Shown here: one piece after another, positions 16,572 to 23,714 of the stretch
Layout of the letters: every line of letters starts with the position of its first letter
Position numbering within the stretch: position 1 is the first letter of the stretch
Assembly: GCA_017420625.1 (NCBI GenBank)
Contig: JAFOIR010000045.1
Span: 1-25,342 of the forward strand
DNA from: Bacillota bacterium
GTDB lineage: Bacteria; Bacillota_A; Clostridia; Lachnospirales; Bianqueaceae
Direction of reading: 5' to 3'
Length of the DNA: 25,342 nucleotides
The notes under the pieces: model-generated
Told to the model about the DNA's origin: nothing
The model's input: the letters and a program-made list of their open reading frames with translations, nothing else
Database searches by the model: none
Position numbers and translations under genes: made by a program

Positions 16572-16802
16572 GTGAAAGAACTGGTTGAGATCATTGTAAA
16601 AGCTCTGGTGGACGCACCGGATCAGGTTGTCATCACTGAAGAGACACAGAATGACGAACAGGTGATCTCCATTAAAGTTGCGGCTGAAGATATGGGTAAA
16701 ATCATAGGCAAACAGGGAAGAATCGCGAAAGCGATCCGTACTGTGGTAAAAGCCGCTGCAATTAAGGATGACGCTAAGGTTTCGGTAGAAATCGTTCAGT
16801 AA
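16572..16802 (+). CDS. khpA: KH-domain RNA-binding protein KhpA
   Basis: A 76-residue single-KH protein (also known as YlqC). The RNA-binding GXXG loop is seen in MGKIIGKQGRIAKAIR (residues ~40-55). KhpA pairs with KhpB/Jag and affects cell division, envelope growth and small-RNA biology in streptococci and clostridia. The start is GTG, 5 bases after AGGAGG (16561-16566). A terminator follows immediately after its stop codon. Confidence 0.96.
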   Translation: MKELVEIIVKALVDAPDQVVITEETQNDEQVISIKVAAEDMGKIIGKQGRIAKAIRTVVKAAAIKDDAKVSVEIVQ

Positions 16803-16805
16803 GCA

Positions 16806-16835
16806 GAGGGGTCAGCAAAACGCTGACCTCTTTTT
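16806..16835 (+). terminator. Intra-operon terminator between khpA and rimM
   Basis: A core stem GGTCAGC (16810-16816) / GCTGACC (16822-16828), extended outward by G-T, G-C and A-T pairs, ends in CTCTTTTT. This is a standard Rho-independent terminator in the middle of the ribosomal operon. There is no visible promoter between it and rimM (16861), so rimM-trmD probably depends on read-through. Confidence 0.85.
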
Positions 16836-16860
16836 ACCAGATTCAGGAAATGAGGGCAAT

Positions 16861-17376
16861 ATGGCTGGAATGTTTCGTGTCGGAGTCATCACATCACTTC
16901 ACGGTGTCAAAGGTGCTGTAAAGGTATATCCCACGACGGATGAACTGCATCGGTTCGACCGATTGAAAAGAGTTTTCTTCAGCCGGGATGAAGCGGGTGA
17001 AAAGATTTTGGGAGAACTGGTCATATCCTCTGTTCAGTACCAGAAAGATATGATCATCCTCAGATTCAGAAGCGTTGATCAGCCACAGACTGCCGAGAGA
17101 CTAAAAGGAGGATCGCTCTGGATTCCCGATGAAGAAGCGATTCCTCTGGCTGATGACGAGTTCTATATCCGGGATTATATGGGTGCCGAAGTATATACCG
17201 ATCATATCCTCTATGGGAAAGTAACAGATATTCTGGAAACAGGTGCAAACTTCGTCCTGGAGATCGAAAAAAAGACTGGAGGTTCGATCCTGATTCCGGT
17301 CATTCGTGATTGTATTGTTGAGATGGACCCTGAGAGGCATCGAATTGAGATCAGACTTTTGGAGGGTTTAGAGTGA
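16861..17376 (+). CDS. rimM: Ribosome maturation factor RimM
   Basis: A 171-residue 30S-assembly factor that binds bS-protein uS19 during 16S rRNA 3'-domain folding. The N-terminal RimM domain starts with FRVGVITSLHGVKGAVKVYPTTD (shown here by VGVITSLHGVKGAVKVYP), and a PRC-barrel domain (about 95-168) contains FYIRDYMGAEVY and ILIPVIRD. A GAGGG precedes the ATG. The stop overlaps the trmD GTG start (GTGA at 17373-17376). It lies downstream of the khpA terminator. Confidence 0.96.
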   Translation: MAGMFRVGVITSLHGVKGAVKVYPTTDELHRFDRLKRVFFSRDEAGEKILGELVISSVQYQKDMIILRFRSVDQPQTAERLKGGSLWIPDEEAIPLADDEFYIRDYMGAEVYTDHILYGKVTDILETGANFVLEIEKKTGGSILIPVIRDCIVEMDPERHRIEIRLLEGLE

Positions 17377-18113
17377 AGTATACGATTTTAACCCTGTTTC
17401 CGGAGATGATTGAAAGTGCATCGAAAGAAAGCATTGTCGGTAGGGCGATCGAGAAAGGGATTATTGAACTGAAAACGATCGACATACGGAAGTACGCCCG
17501 TAATCGTTACGGCAGCGTTGATGATTATCCCTTTGGCGGCGGAGCTGGTATGGTGATGCAGGCAGAGCCGGTCTATCAGGCAATTGATGAAGCACTTGAC
17601 GGAAGAGATGCCGGAAGGGTACCGGTTATACTCATGTCCCCGGCTGGTCGTCAGTTTGATCAGAAGACTGCTCGGGAGCTTGCATCTTATGATGAACTGA
17701 TTTTTCTCTGCGGGCACTATGAAGGAATTGATCACAGGGTGATTGATGAAATGGTAACCGATGAAATATCGATCGGAGACTATGTTCTGACAGGAGGAGA
17801 ACTTCCTGCGCTAGTCATCATGGATGCTGTATCGAGGATGATTCCCGGTGTTCTGGGGAATGAATCTTCGGCAGAGGAAGAATCCTTTTCCGGTATGTGG
17901 CTTGAGTATCCGCAATATACGAGACCGCGGATATTCCATGGACAGGAAGTCCCTGAGGTCCTTCTTTCTGGCAATCATGAACAGATCCGGAAATGGAGAT
18001 TGAAGGAAGCGATCCGTACCACAGTGGAAAGAAGGCCGGATCTGATCATTCAGGATCAGCTGACAAAAGAAGAGAAAAAAATACTTCAAGATTTACTGGA
18101 CAATCAGAGTTAA
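17373..18113 (+). CDS. trmD: tRNA (guanine37-N1)-methyltransferase TrmD
   Basis: A 246-residue SPOUT methyltransferase that makes m1G37 in tRNAs and prevents frameshifting. Motifs are TLFPEM at the N-terminus, DDYPFGGGAGMVMQ (~51-64), LCGHYEGIDHRV and the trefoil-knot ISIGDYVLTGGELPA, which binds S-adenosylmethionine. LEYPQYTRP precedes the C-terminal tRNA-binding domain. Start is GTG with GGAGGG 6 bases before. The end of the gene carries the rplS promoter -35 box. Confidence 0.98.
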   Translation: MKYTILTLFPEMIESASKESIVGRAIEKGIIELKTIDIRKYARNRYGSVDDYPFGGGAGMVMQAEPVYQAIDEALDGRDAGRVPVILMSPAGRQFDQKTARELASYDELIFLCGHYEGIDHRVIDEMVTDEISIGDYVLTGGELPALVIMDAVSRMIPGVLGNESSAEEESFSGMWLEYPQYTRPRIFHGQEVPEVLLSGNHEQIRKWRLKEAIRTTVERRPDLIIQDQLTKEEKKILQDLLDNQS

Positions 18114-18125
18114 ATCTGGTATAAT
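18097..18125 (+). promoter_or_regulatory. Extended -10 promoter for rplS
   Basis: TGGACA (18097-18102), 17-bp spacer, TATAAT (18120-18125) with the extended -10 TGG directly upstream. The -35 box lies in the last codons of trmD. It gives rplS its own transcript, starting near 18132. Confidence 0.85.
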
Positions 18126-18131
18126 ATTATT

Positions 18132-18298
18132 TCGTGAACGCTTTGAAAGGCGCTCACATGATTTTGGATATTCCGCTGGCATTTGGCCAAGAGGGCCGCA
18201 TAGGAATATGCTGCAGGTCTTTCCGTTATTCATCGATTGTTCCTCAGGGTGATCTGCATTTGCTATTGAGTGTCTGTAAAGAAAGGGGTTTATATACC
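18132..18298 (+). ncRNA. Structured rplS 5' leader (probable L19 autoregulatory leader)
   Basis: About 167 nt separate the predicted start site from the rplS ATG. Three stems can be drawn. A 5'-terminal hairpin at 18134-18157 pairs GTGA..CGC with GCG..TCAC. A second stem pairs ATATTCC (18168-18174) with GGAATAT (18203-18209) and encloses GGCC/GGCC. A third pairs TGCAGGTC (18212-18219) with GATCTGCA (18251-18258), including one G-U pair. L19 leaders that bind the protein are known upstream of rplS in Bacillota. Whether this one matches that family needs a covariance search. An open frame that extends rplS upstream through here is an artefact of the leader. Confidence 0.65.
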
Positions 18299-18646
18299 AT
18301 GAATGCTGAGATCATTCGCGAGATCGAAAAGGAACAGTTGAAATCCGACATTCCGGAGTTTCAGGTTGGCGATACTATCCGTGTATATGCCAAGATCAAA
18401 GAAGGTGCCAGAGAACGTATCCAGATGTTTGAGGGTATCGTTGTTCGCCGTACGGGCGGCTCTGTTCGTGAAAACGTAACTGTGCGCCGTTTGTCCTCCG
18501 GTATCGGTGTTGAAAAAACCTGGCCGCTCAATTCTCCGAGTATCGATCATATTCAGGTTGTTCGCCACGGTAAAGTTCGTCGTGCGAAACTGAATTATCT
18601 GCGTGACCGCGTCGGTAAAGCTGCCAAGGTCAAAGAGAGAATCTAA
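18299..18646 (+). CDS. rplS: 50S ribosomal protein bL19
   Basis: A 115-residue protein at the 30S-50S interface. The family pattern is complete: [58 protein letters not shown] and [10 protein letters not shown]. The ATG at 18299 is chosen because it gives the normal N-terminus and follows AAAGAAAGGGG; the longer frame from 18134 runs through the leader. It is transcribed from its own promoter and ends at a long terminator hairpin. Confidence 0.98.
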   Translation: MNAEIIREIEKEQLKSDIPEFQVGDTIRVYAKIKEGARERIQMFEGIVVRRTGGSVRENVTVRRLSSGIGVEKTWPLNSPSIDHIQVVRHGKVRRAKLNYLRDRVGKAAKVKERI

Positions 18647-18662
18647 GCAAAGTTTTTGTGAG

Positions 18663-18706
18663 AGAGGGACAAATATGTCCGGAAGGACTATATGGGTCCC
18701 TCTTTT
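18663..18706 (+). terminator. Terminator after rplS
   Basis: An outer 8-bp stem AGAGGGAC (18663-18670) / GTCCCTCT (18696-18703) encloses a second stem GTCC-GGAA-GGAC (18677-18688) with a GNRA-type tetraloop, and ends in TTTT. The T-run is short, so termination may be incomplete. Confidence 0.75.
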
Positions 18707-18736
18707 GCATAAAAACACATTCTGAGGGGAGCAGTC

Positions 18737-19576
18737 ATGAGCCAGGACGAAATCAAGAAAGAAGGAGAGCGGTCTTCTGAATCAAAGGCGAGAGAACTGC
18801 GGGAATTCGATTTCGAAGATATCCTGACAGATGATCTTGCAGGCGATATAGGTCAGAATGAAACACCGGCGCAGCCAGCTGCGGAAGAAACAGAAGATGT
18901 TCCTTCCCCGGCGACTGAAAAAAATAAAAAGAAAAAAGAAAAAAACAAGCCGGTTATATCTGAAGAGGAAGCCGCAAGAGCCAAACGAAGAAAACATCGC
19001 TATATCCGAAAGAGACTCTGGAAGATCTCCACAGGGATTCTTACCTGGGTAAAGGATATCGGCATAGCGATCCTGATTCTCTGGGTCGTTCAGATGTTTA
19101 TCGCTGGCTACATAAAAGTAGATAATACAGCAATGGATCCAACGATCCAGTCCGGTGAAACGATCGTTTACAGTCGATTCAGTTACCGGTTCTCCGATCC
19201 GGGACGAGGTGAGATCATTGCCTTCAGGGTTGGAGATAATAATCGTGCACATATCTCGAGGGTCATCGGTCTTCCCGGAGATGTGATCGTGATTGACGAA
19301 CAGGGCAATATCACAGTCAATGGGCTTGCATTTATTACGACATACTGCGAGGGGACGACAACTTATATTCCGGGACAGGTTACTTATCCATATACAGTTC
19401 CGGAAGATTCCTACTTCGTCCTATGTGACAATCCCAATGCAACGTTAGACAGTCGTTTTGTGTCTGTCAGTGCAGTCCCAAAATCCGATATCGTCGGAAA
19501 GGTTTTCTTCTGTGTCTGGCCGAGACAATCCTGGAGACCAATCGTACAGGGACTGATCAGTATGCCCGAAGACTGA
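18737..19576 (+). CDS. lepB: Signal peptidase I homologue lacking both catalytic residues
   Basis: A 279-residue S26-family protein in the usual lepB place between rplS and rbgA. It has a long charged cytoplasmic N-terminus (1-~105, including KNKKKKEKNK), one transmembrane helix (~108-125) and an extracellular SPase fold. The catalytic serine box, usually G-x-S-M-x-P-T, reads NTAMDPT: Ala132 replaces Ser. The lysine box, usually (Y)xKRVIGLPGD, reads HISRVIGLPGD: Ser174 replaces Lys. Box E (CDNPNATLDSR) keeps Asp-Ser-Arg. Both codons are clear in the DNA (GCA and TCG). The frame is intact and other family segments are conserved. It is probably a pseudoenzyme, as described for SpsA of Staphylococcus aureus; an alternative Thr131/His172 pairing is speculation. 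A normal signal peptidase must exist elsewhere. Confidence 0.85.
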   Translation: MSQDEIKKEGERSSESKARELREFDFEDILTDDLAGDIGQNETPAQPAAEETEDVPSPATEKNKKKKEKNKPVISEEEAARAKRRKHRYIRKRLWKISTGILTWVKDIGIAILILWVVQMFIAGYIKVDNTAMDPTIQSGETIVYSRFSYRFSDPGRGEIIAFRVGDNNRAHISRVIGLPGDVIVIDEQGNITVNGLAFITTYCEGTTTYIPGQVTYPYTVPEDSYFVLCDNPNATLDSRFVSVSAVPKSDIVGKVFFCVWPRQSWRPIVQGLISMPED

Positions 19577-19591
19577 TCGTAACCATCAAGG

Positions 19592-19627
19592 AACAGGACT
19601 GAAGTGCCAAAACAGTCCTGTTTTTTT
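19592..19627 (+). terminator. Terminator after the signal peptidase homologue
   Basis: A perfect 10-bp stem AACAGGACTG (19592-19601) / CAGTCCTGTT (19613-19622) is followed by a seven-base T-run (19621-19627) that overlaps the stem end. This is a strong Rho-independent terminator. No confident promoter is visible before rbgA at 19650. Confidence 0.9.
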
Positions 19628-19649
19628 ATCGTATGGGAAGAGAAAAAAG

Positions 19650-20534
19650 ATGAGTGAAAATCAAAAGAACATTAACTGGTTTCCCGGTCATATGGCCAAA
19701 ACACGCCGGATGATGGAAGAGAATATCAAACTGGTTGATGTAGTGGTAGAGATCGTTGATGCCAGGGTACCTTTTTCCAGTAAGAATCCCTATCTGGATA
19801 AGCTTTGGAGCCGCAGACCGAGAGTTATCGTACTCGGTAAGACGGATCTGGCAGATGATCAGGCGACGAAAGTATGGACAAAATGGTTTGAGGAAAAAGG
19901 TTTTGCTGTTGTCGCAGTCGATATTCTGAAAGGAAAAGGACTGGCAGCTATTTCGCGGGCGGCCAATATGCTTTGCACTGAAAAGATCGAAAGAGCGAAA
20001 GCAAAGGGACTGAAACCACAGCCGATCCGAATGATGATCACCGGTATTCCCAATGTGGGAAAGTCTACTCTGATCAATCAGATGGCTCATCGCTCGGATG
20101 CGGCTAAAACAGGCAATAAGCCTGGCGTAACGAAAGCCAAACAATGGATTCGCCTGTCTGACGGAACCCTTCTGCTGGATACCCCGGGTATTTTATGGCC
20201 CAAGTTTGAAGATCAGAAGACGGCTGTAAAACTGGCTTTTATTGGTTCGATTAAAGATGATATTCTGGACAGCTATACGCTTTGCGTCAGGCTGTGTGAG
20301 ACGATCGCAGAGCGCTATCCTCATCTGATGGAAGAAAGATTTCACATCGATCCGGAGGTGTTAGGTCTCTCCGGTGATCATATATTGGAAGCGATCGGAA
20401 AGAAACGTGGACATTTGAAATCCGGTGGTGTGATCGACGTAGAACGTACGGCTGTCATGGTACTCGATGAATTCCGCAACGGAAAAATAGGACGGATCTC
20501 CCTGGAGTTACCAGAAGAAGGAGCAGCAAACTGA
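19650..20534 (+). CDS. rbgA: Ribosome biogenesis GTPase RbgA (YlqF)
   Basis: A 294-residue circularly permuted GTPase required late in 50S assembly (uL16 incorporation). It starts with the typical INWFPGHMAKTRR. The G4 motif comes first (residues 63-66), then G1 GIPNVGKST (132-140), G2 PGVTK and G3 DTPG (177-180), with LWPKFED after. A helical C-terminal RNA-binding domain follows. The G4 motif reads GKTD instead of the usual NKAD, so the guanine-contacting Asn is Gly here; the codon is GGT. AAAAAAG precedes the ATG. The stop overlaps the rnhB start (TGATG). Confidence 0.95.
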   Translation: MSENQKNINWFPGHMAKTRRMMEENIKLVDVVVEIVDARVPFSSKNPYLDKLWSRRPRVIVLGKTDLADDQATKVWTKWFEEKGFAVVAVDILKGKGLAAISRAANMLCTEKIERAKAKGLKPQPIRMMITGIPNVGKSTLINQMAHRSDAAKTGNKPGVTKAKQWIRLSDGTLLLDTPGILWPKFEDQKTAVKLAFIGSIKDDILDSYTLCVRLCETIAERYPHLMEERFHIDPEVLGLSGDHILEAIGKKRGHLKSGGVIDVERTAVMVLDEFRNGKIGRISLELPEEGAAN

Positions 20535-21166
20535 TGGCAAAAAGAATTGATCCGGTGCTGCTATTTCAGCAGATGTCGGAATATGAGAATAAATATCGGG
20601 AGCTTGGATATCAGGCGATTGCAGGAATGGATGAAGCTGGCAGAGGTCCGCTGGCAGGACCTGTCGTAGCAGCCTGTGTGATTCTGGATCCGGAAAAACC
20701 AGTATACGGTGTCAATGATTCCAAAAAGCTCAGTCCTAAAAAGCGTGCTGAACTGAAAAAGGAAATTGAGGAAAAAGCTCTGGCAATCGGTATTGGCATT
20801 GTCGATGAGAAAACGATCGATGAGATCAATATTCTGGAAGCAACCAAAATGGCTATGAAAATGGCTTTTGATCAGCTGAAGATCAAGCCGGATGTTTTGC
20901 TTATTGACGCATTGAAGATTCCGGCTATTCCTGTCATGCAGGAAGGCATCATTAAAGGTGATGCGCTGTCAGTTTCGATCGCATCTGCCAGTATTATCGC
21001 AAAAGAAACAAGGGATGATCTGATGCGAGAACTGGATGAAAAATATCCCCAGTATGGGTTTGCCTCTCATAAAGGATATGGTACGGCGCAGCATATTCAG
21101 GCAATCCGGGATTTCGGACCTCTGCCTGTTCACAGAAAAACATTTATTGGGAAATTCATATCCTGA
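20534..21166 (+). CDS. rnhB: Ribonuclease HII
   Basis: A 210-residue enzyme that cuts RNA in RNA-DNA hybrids and excises single ribonucleotides. The metal-binding set is visible: GMDEAGRGPLAGPV (Asp33, Glu34), VLLIDALK (Asp125) and AKETRDDLM (Asp161). SIASASIIAK and HKGYGT are other family blocks. The start overlaps the rbgA stop and the end overlaps the yraN start, so the three genes are translationally coupled. Length is normal. Confidence 0.97.
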   Translation: MAKRIDPVLLFQQMSEYENKYRELGYQAIAGMDEAGRGPLAGPVVAACVILDPEKPVYGVNDSKKLSPKKRAELKKEIEEKALAIGIGIVDEKTIDEINILEATKMAMKMAFDQLKIKPDVLLIDALKIPAIPVMQEGIIKGDALSVSIASASIIAKETRDDLMRELDEKYPQYGFASHKGYGTAQHIQAIRDFGPLPVHRKTFIGKFIS

Positions 21167-21552
21167 TGGGAAATACATATGAAGATGGTCTGCGGGCGGA
21201 GGAGATGGCTGCAAGTTATCTGTCCGGCAAACAATATGAAATTCTGGAAAAACGGTTCAGATGCCGACAGGGAGAAATCGATCTGATTGCTTTGGATCAT
21301 CAGCTTTCACTGCCTGTGCTGGTATTTGTGGAAGTGAAATATCGGCATGATCTTTCGTTTGGAAGACCGTCACTGGCTGTGACACCGGAAAAAATGAGAA
21401 GACTCATTTATACAGCAGAATATTACCGGTCGCAGAAAAGAATCGATGAGATGAAAATGCGTTTTGACATCATCGAGATCTGGTGGGCTGGGGATCATCA
21501 TAAAATCCATCATTATCAGAATGCATTTGGAGAGGATTTATGGACGAATTAA
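21166..21552 (+). CDS. yraN: YraN family endonuclease-like protein (UPF0102)
   Basis: A 128-residue protein of the UPF0102 family with a restriction-endonuclease-like fold. The core GEIDLIA (about 37-43) and VFVEVKYR (about 52-60) match the D...ExK catalytic pattern. Family members are near-universal in bacteria, often beside rnhB. The function is not settled; a role in recombination or repair is suspected. ATG overlaps the rnhB stop by one base. The last 13 bases overlap pgeF. Confidence 0.92.
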   Translation: MGNTYEDGLRAEEMAASYLSGKQYEILEKRFRCRQGEIDLIALDHQLSLPVLVFVEVKYRHDLSFGRPSLAVTPEKMRRLIYTAEYYRSQKRIDEMKMRFDIIEIWWAGDHHKIHHYQNAFGEDLWTN

Positions 21553-22376
21553 AGAGCAGTGTCCATGGGATCCATCGATACGGACCCGTTGTCACAGTGA
21601 CATTTCCATCATTCGAAGCTACAGGACTTGTGAGACATTTGTTTTCTACACGCCGCGGAGGCATGAGTGCCGGCTATCTTGCCAGTATGAATCTTGGCTT
21701 TGCCCGCGGAGATAATGCTGAGACTGTTTACGAAAATTACCGCAGGATCTCTTTTGTTTCCGGGATCTATCCGGGAGATATGGTACTCTCGGATCAGGTG
21801 CATGGGGAAAAAATACTGGAAGTAGGTCCTCAGAATCGTGGGGAAGGTCTTCTGAAGCCTAAAAGGATGAAAGATGTCGATGGCTTTATCACCAACCGCA
21901 GAGAGGTTTGTCTGACGACATTTCATGCGGATTGTCCTGCCATCTTTTTCCTGGATCCTGTCAAAAAGGCTATTGGACTGGCACATTCAGGTTGGCGGGG
22001 AACAGTCCTGGAGATCGGAAGACACATGGTTGAACGAATGAGTGATAGATATGGTTCCAGACCCTCTGATATTCTGGCTGGAATCTCTCCGTCTATCGGC
22101 CCGTGTTGTTTTGAAGTAGAAGAAGATGTAAGCGGTATTTTTGAAGCGATGTTCCAGGAACATGTGAATGAAATTGTTCTTCCTTCTCCAAAACCGGGCA
22201 AATATCAGATCGATCTTTGGAAAGCCAATCAGTTAATTCTTCAGGATGCAGGAATTCTGCCTGAGAATATTACTGTAACCGATCTTTGCACAAAATGTCA
22301 GGCAGAGTATTTCTATTCTCATCGTCGTATGGGAAATGAACGTGGTACAATGGCAGCCTTTCTGGAACTGATTTAA
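21540..22376 (+). CDS. pgeF: PgeF/YfiH family Cu-oxidase_4 protein (purine nucleoside phosphorylase / peptidoglycan editing factor)
   Basis: A 278-residue protein of the DUF152 (Cu-oxidase_4) family. It carries FSTRRGG (35-41), DQVHG (His88), VDGFITN, FHADCPAIFF (His129, Cys132) and AHSGWRGT (His149). The His/Cys set forms the zinc site seen in YlmD-type structures. GISPSIGPCCFEV and SHRRMGNERG are family blocks near the C-terminus. Members have been reported as purine nucleoside phosphorylases/adenosine deaminases and, in E. coli, as an editing factor that keeps L-Ser out of peptidoglycan stems. Which applies here is unknown. GGAGAGG lies before the ATG inside yraN. Confidence 0.93.
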   Translation: MDELKSSVHGIHRYGPVVTVTFPSFEATGLVRHLFSTRRGGMSAGYLASMNLGFARGDNAETVYENYRRISFVSGIYPGDMVLSDQVHGEKILEVGPQNRGEGLLKPKRMKDVDGFITNRREVCLTTFHADCPAIFFLDPVKKAIGLAHSGWRGTVLEIGRHMVERMSDRYGSRPSDILAGISPSIGPCCFEVEEDVSGIFEAMFQEHVNEIVLPSPKPGKYQIDLWKANQLILQDAGILPENITVTDLCTKCQAEYFYSHRRMGNERGTMAAFLELI

Positions 22377-22392
22377 AGATAGGAACTCACAT

Positions 22393-23700
22393 ATGAAACA
22401 AATCGTCAAAGCAGTCGTTCCCGGTGGAATCGGAGAAGAACTGGGCTTTGAACCAGGTGACATCCTTTTATCCATCGATTCTCAGATTATTGAGGATGTC
22501 CTGGATTATTATTATCTTTGTGAAAAGGAATCTCTGACTCTGCAGATCCTGACAAAGGATGGAGAAGAAGTCGAATGTGTCGTCGATAAAGATGAGAATG
22601 AAGATCTGGGACTCATCTTTGAAGAAGAATTTATGGGGAAATACCGCAGGTGTTCCAATCAATGCATTTTCTGTTTTATTGATCAGATGCCGAAAGGTAT
22701 GCGTTCATCCCTGTATTTTAAAGATGATGACTCCCGGCTTTCGTTTTTGAACGGGAATTATATCACTATGACGAATATGTCAGAAAGTGATTTCGATAAG
22801 ATCATCCGTTATCAGATGTCTCCCATCAATATCTCCGTTCAGGCGGCTGAACCCGAGCTTCGGGTCAGGATGCTGAAAAATAAACGAGCAGCTGAACTGA
22901 TTCCAAGGCTAAGACGTTTAAAGGAAGCCGGAATCCAGATGAACGGCCAGGTCGTCCTGTGTAAGGGAGTCAATGATAAAGAGCATCTGGATTATACAAT
23001 TGAGGCATTAATGGAATTCATGCCTGAAATGACCAGCATCAGTATTGTTCCTGTAGGCCTTAGCAAGTTTCGGGAGGGACTGTTTCCCCTCGAGCCTTTC
23101 ACAAAAGAGGAACTTGGATCAGTGATCGATCAGGTGGAGCCTTACAGAAAAGAGGCCTATGAGAAAACCGGCCTTCATTTTGTCCATCTCTCCGATGAAT
23201 TCTATATCGGTGCTGGAAGACCTTTGCCGGAGGAGGAGGCTTATGATGGCTATCTTCAGCTGGAGAATGGTGTCGGGATGATGCGGCTCTTTGTGGACGA
23301 AGCGGAAGCCGCTATTCGTCTGCTGGATCCCTCCGAAAAGAAGAAAGGAAACGTCAGTCTGATCACAGGAGAGCTTGCCAGCGGTTATATTCGTCAGATC
23401 TGTCAGAAGATCATGGAGGTTTATCCTGAACTGAAGATCCAGGTGCATGTCATTATCAACCATTTCTTCGGAGAAAACATTACCGTGACGGGTCTGATCA
23501 CAGGACAGGATATTCTGGCACAGCTGAAGGGCAAAGATCTGGGACAAAGACTTCTTCTGCCCGGGAATCTCCTGAAGGCAGATGAGGATATTCTGCTGGA
23601 TGATGTATCCGTGTCGGATCTCGAAAATGCTTTACAGATCCCGATATCTATTGTAAAATCTTCTGGAGAAAGTTTTGTGGAGTCGATTCTCCATGTATAA
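22393..23700 (+). CDS. PDZ / radical-SAM-like DUF512 protein
   Basis: A 435-residue conserved protein of unknown function. A PDZ-like domain (about 1-60) is followed by a cysteine cluster, [19 protein letters not shown] (Cys87, Cys91, Cys94), that fits the C-x3-C-x2-C pattern of radical SAM enzymes binding a 4Fe-4S cluster. A radical-SAM-like barrel (~95-280) and the C-terminal DUF512 domain (~280-430) come next. The family is typical of Clostridia and often precedes der, as here. Substrate and reaction are unknown. AGGAAC lies 9 bases before the ATG. The gene ends 14 bases before der. Confidence 0.9.
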   Translation: MKQIVKAVVPGGIGEELGFEPGDILLSIDSQIIEDVLDYYYLCEKESLTLQILTKDGEEVECVVDKDENEDLGLIFEEEFMGKYRRCSNQCIFCFIDQMPKGMRSSLYFKDDDSRLSFLNGNYITMTNMSESDFDKIIRYQMSPINISVQAAEPELRVRMLKNKRAAELIPRLRRLKEAGIQMNGQVVLCKGVNDKEHLDYTIEALMEFMPEMTSISIVPVGLSKFREGLFPLEPFTKEELGSVIDQVEPYRKEAYEKTGLHFVHLSDEFYIGAGRPLPEEEAYDGYLQLENGVGMMRLFVDEAEAAIRLLDPSEKKKGNVSLITGELASGYIRQICQKIMEVYPELKIQVHVIINHFFGENITVTGLITGQDILAQLKGKDLGQRLLLPGNLLKADEDILLDDVSVSDLENALQIPISIVKSSGESFVESILHV

Positions 23701-23714
23701 GAAAGGAAAGTAAA

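Noticed and set aside
18134..18298. N-terminal extension of bL19 by 55 residues in an open frame
   Set aside because: bL19 begins at [11 protein letters not shown] in its family, and the upstream stretch forms RNA stems behind its own promoter, so the open frame is a chance product of the leader.
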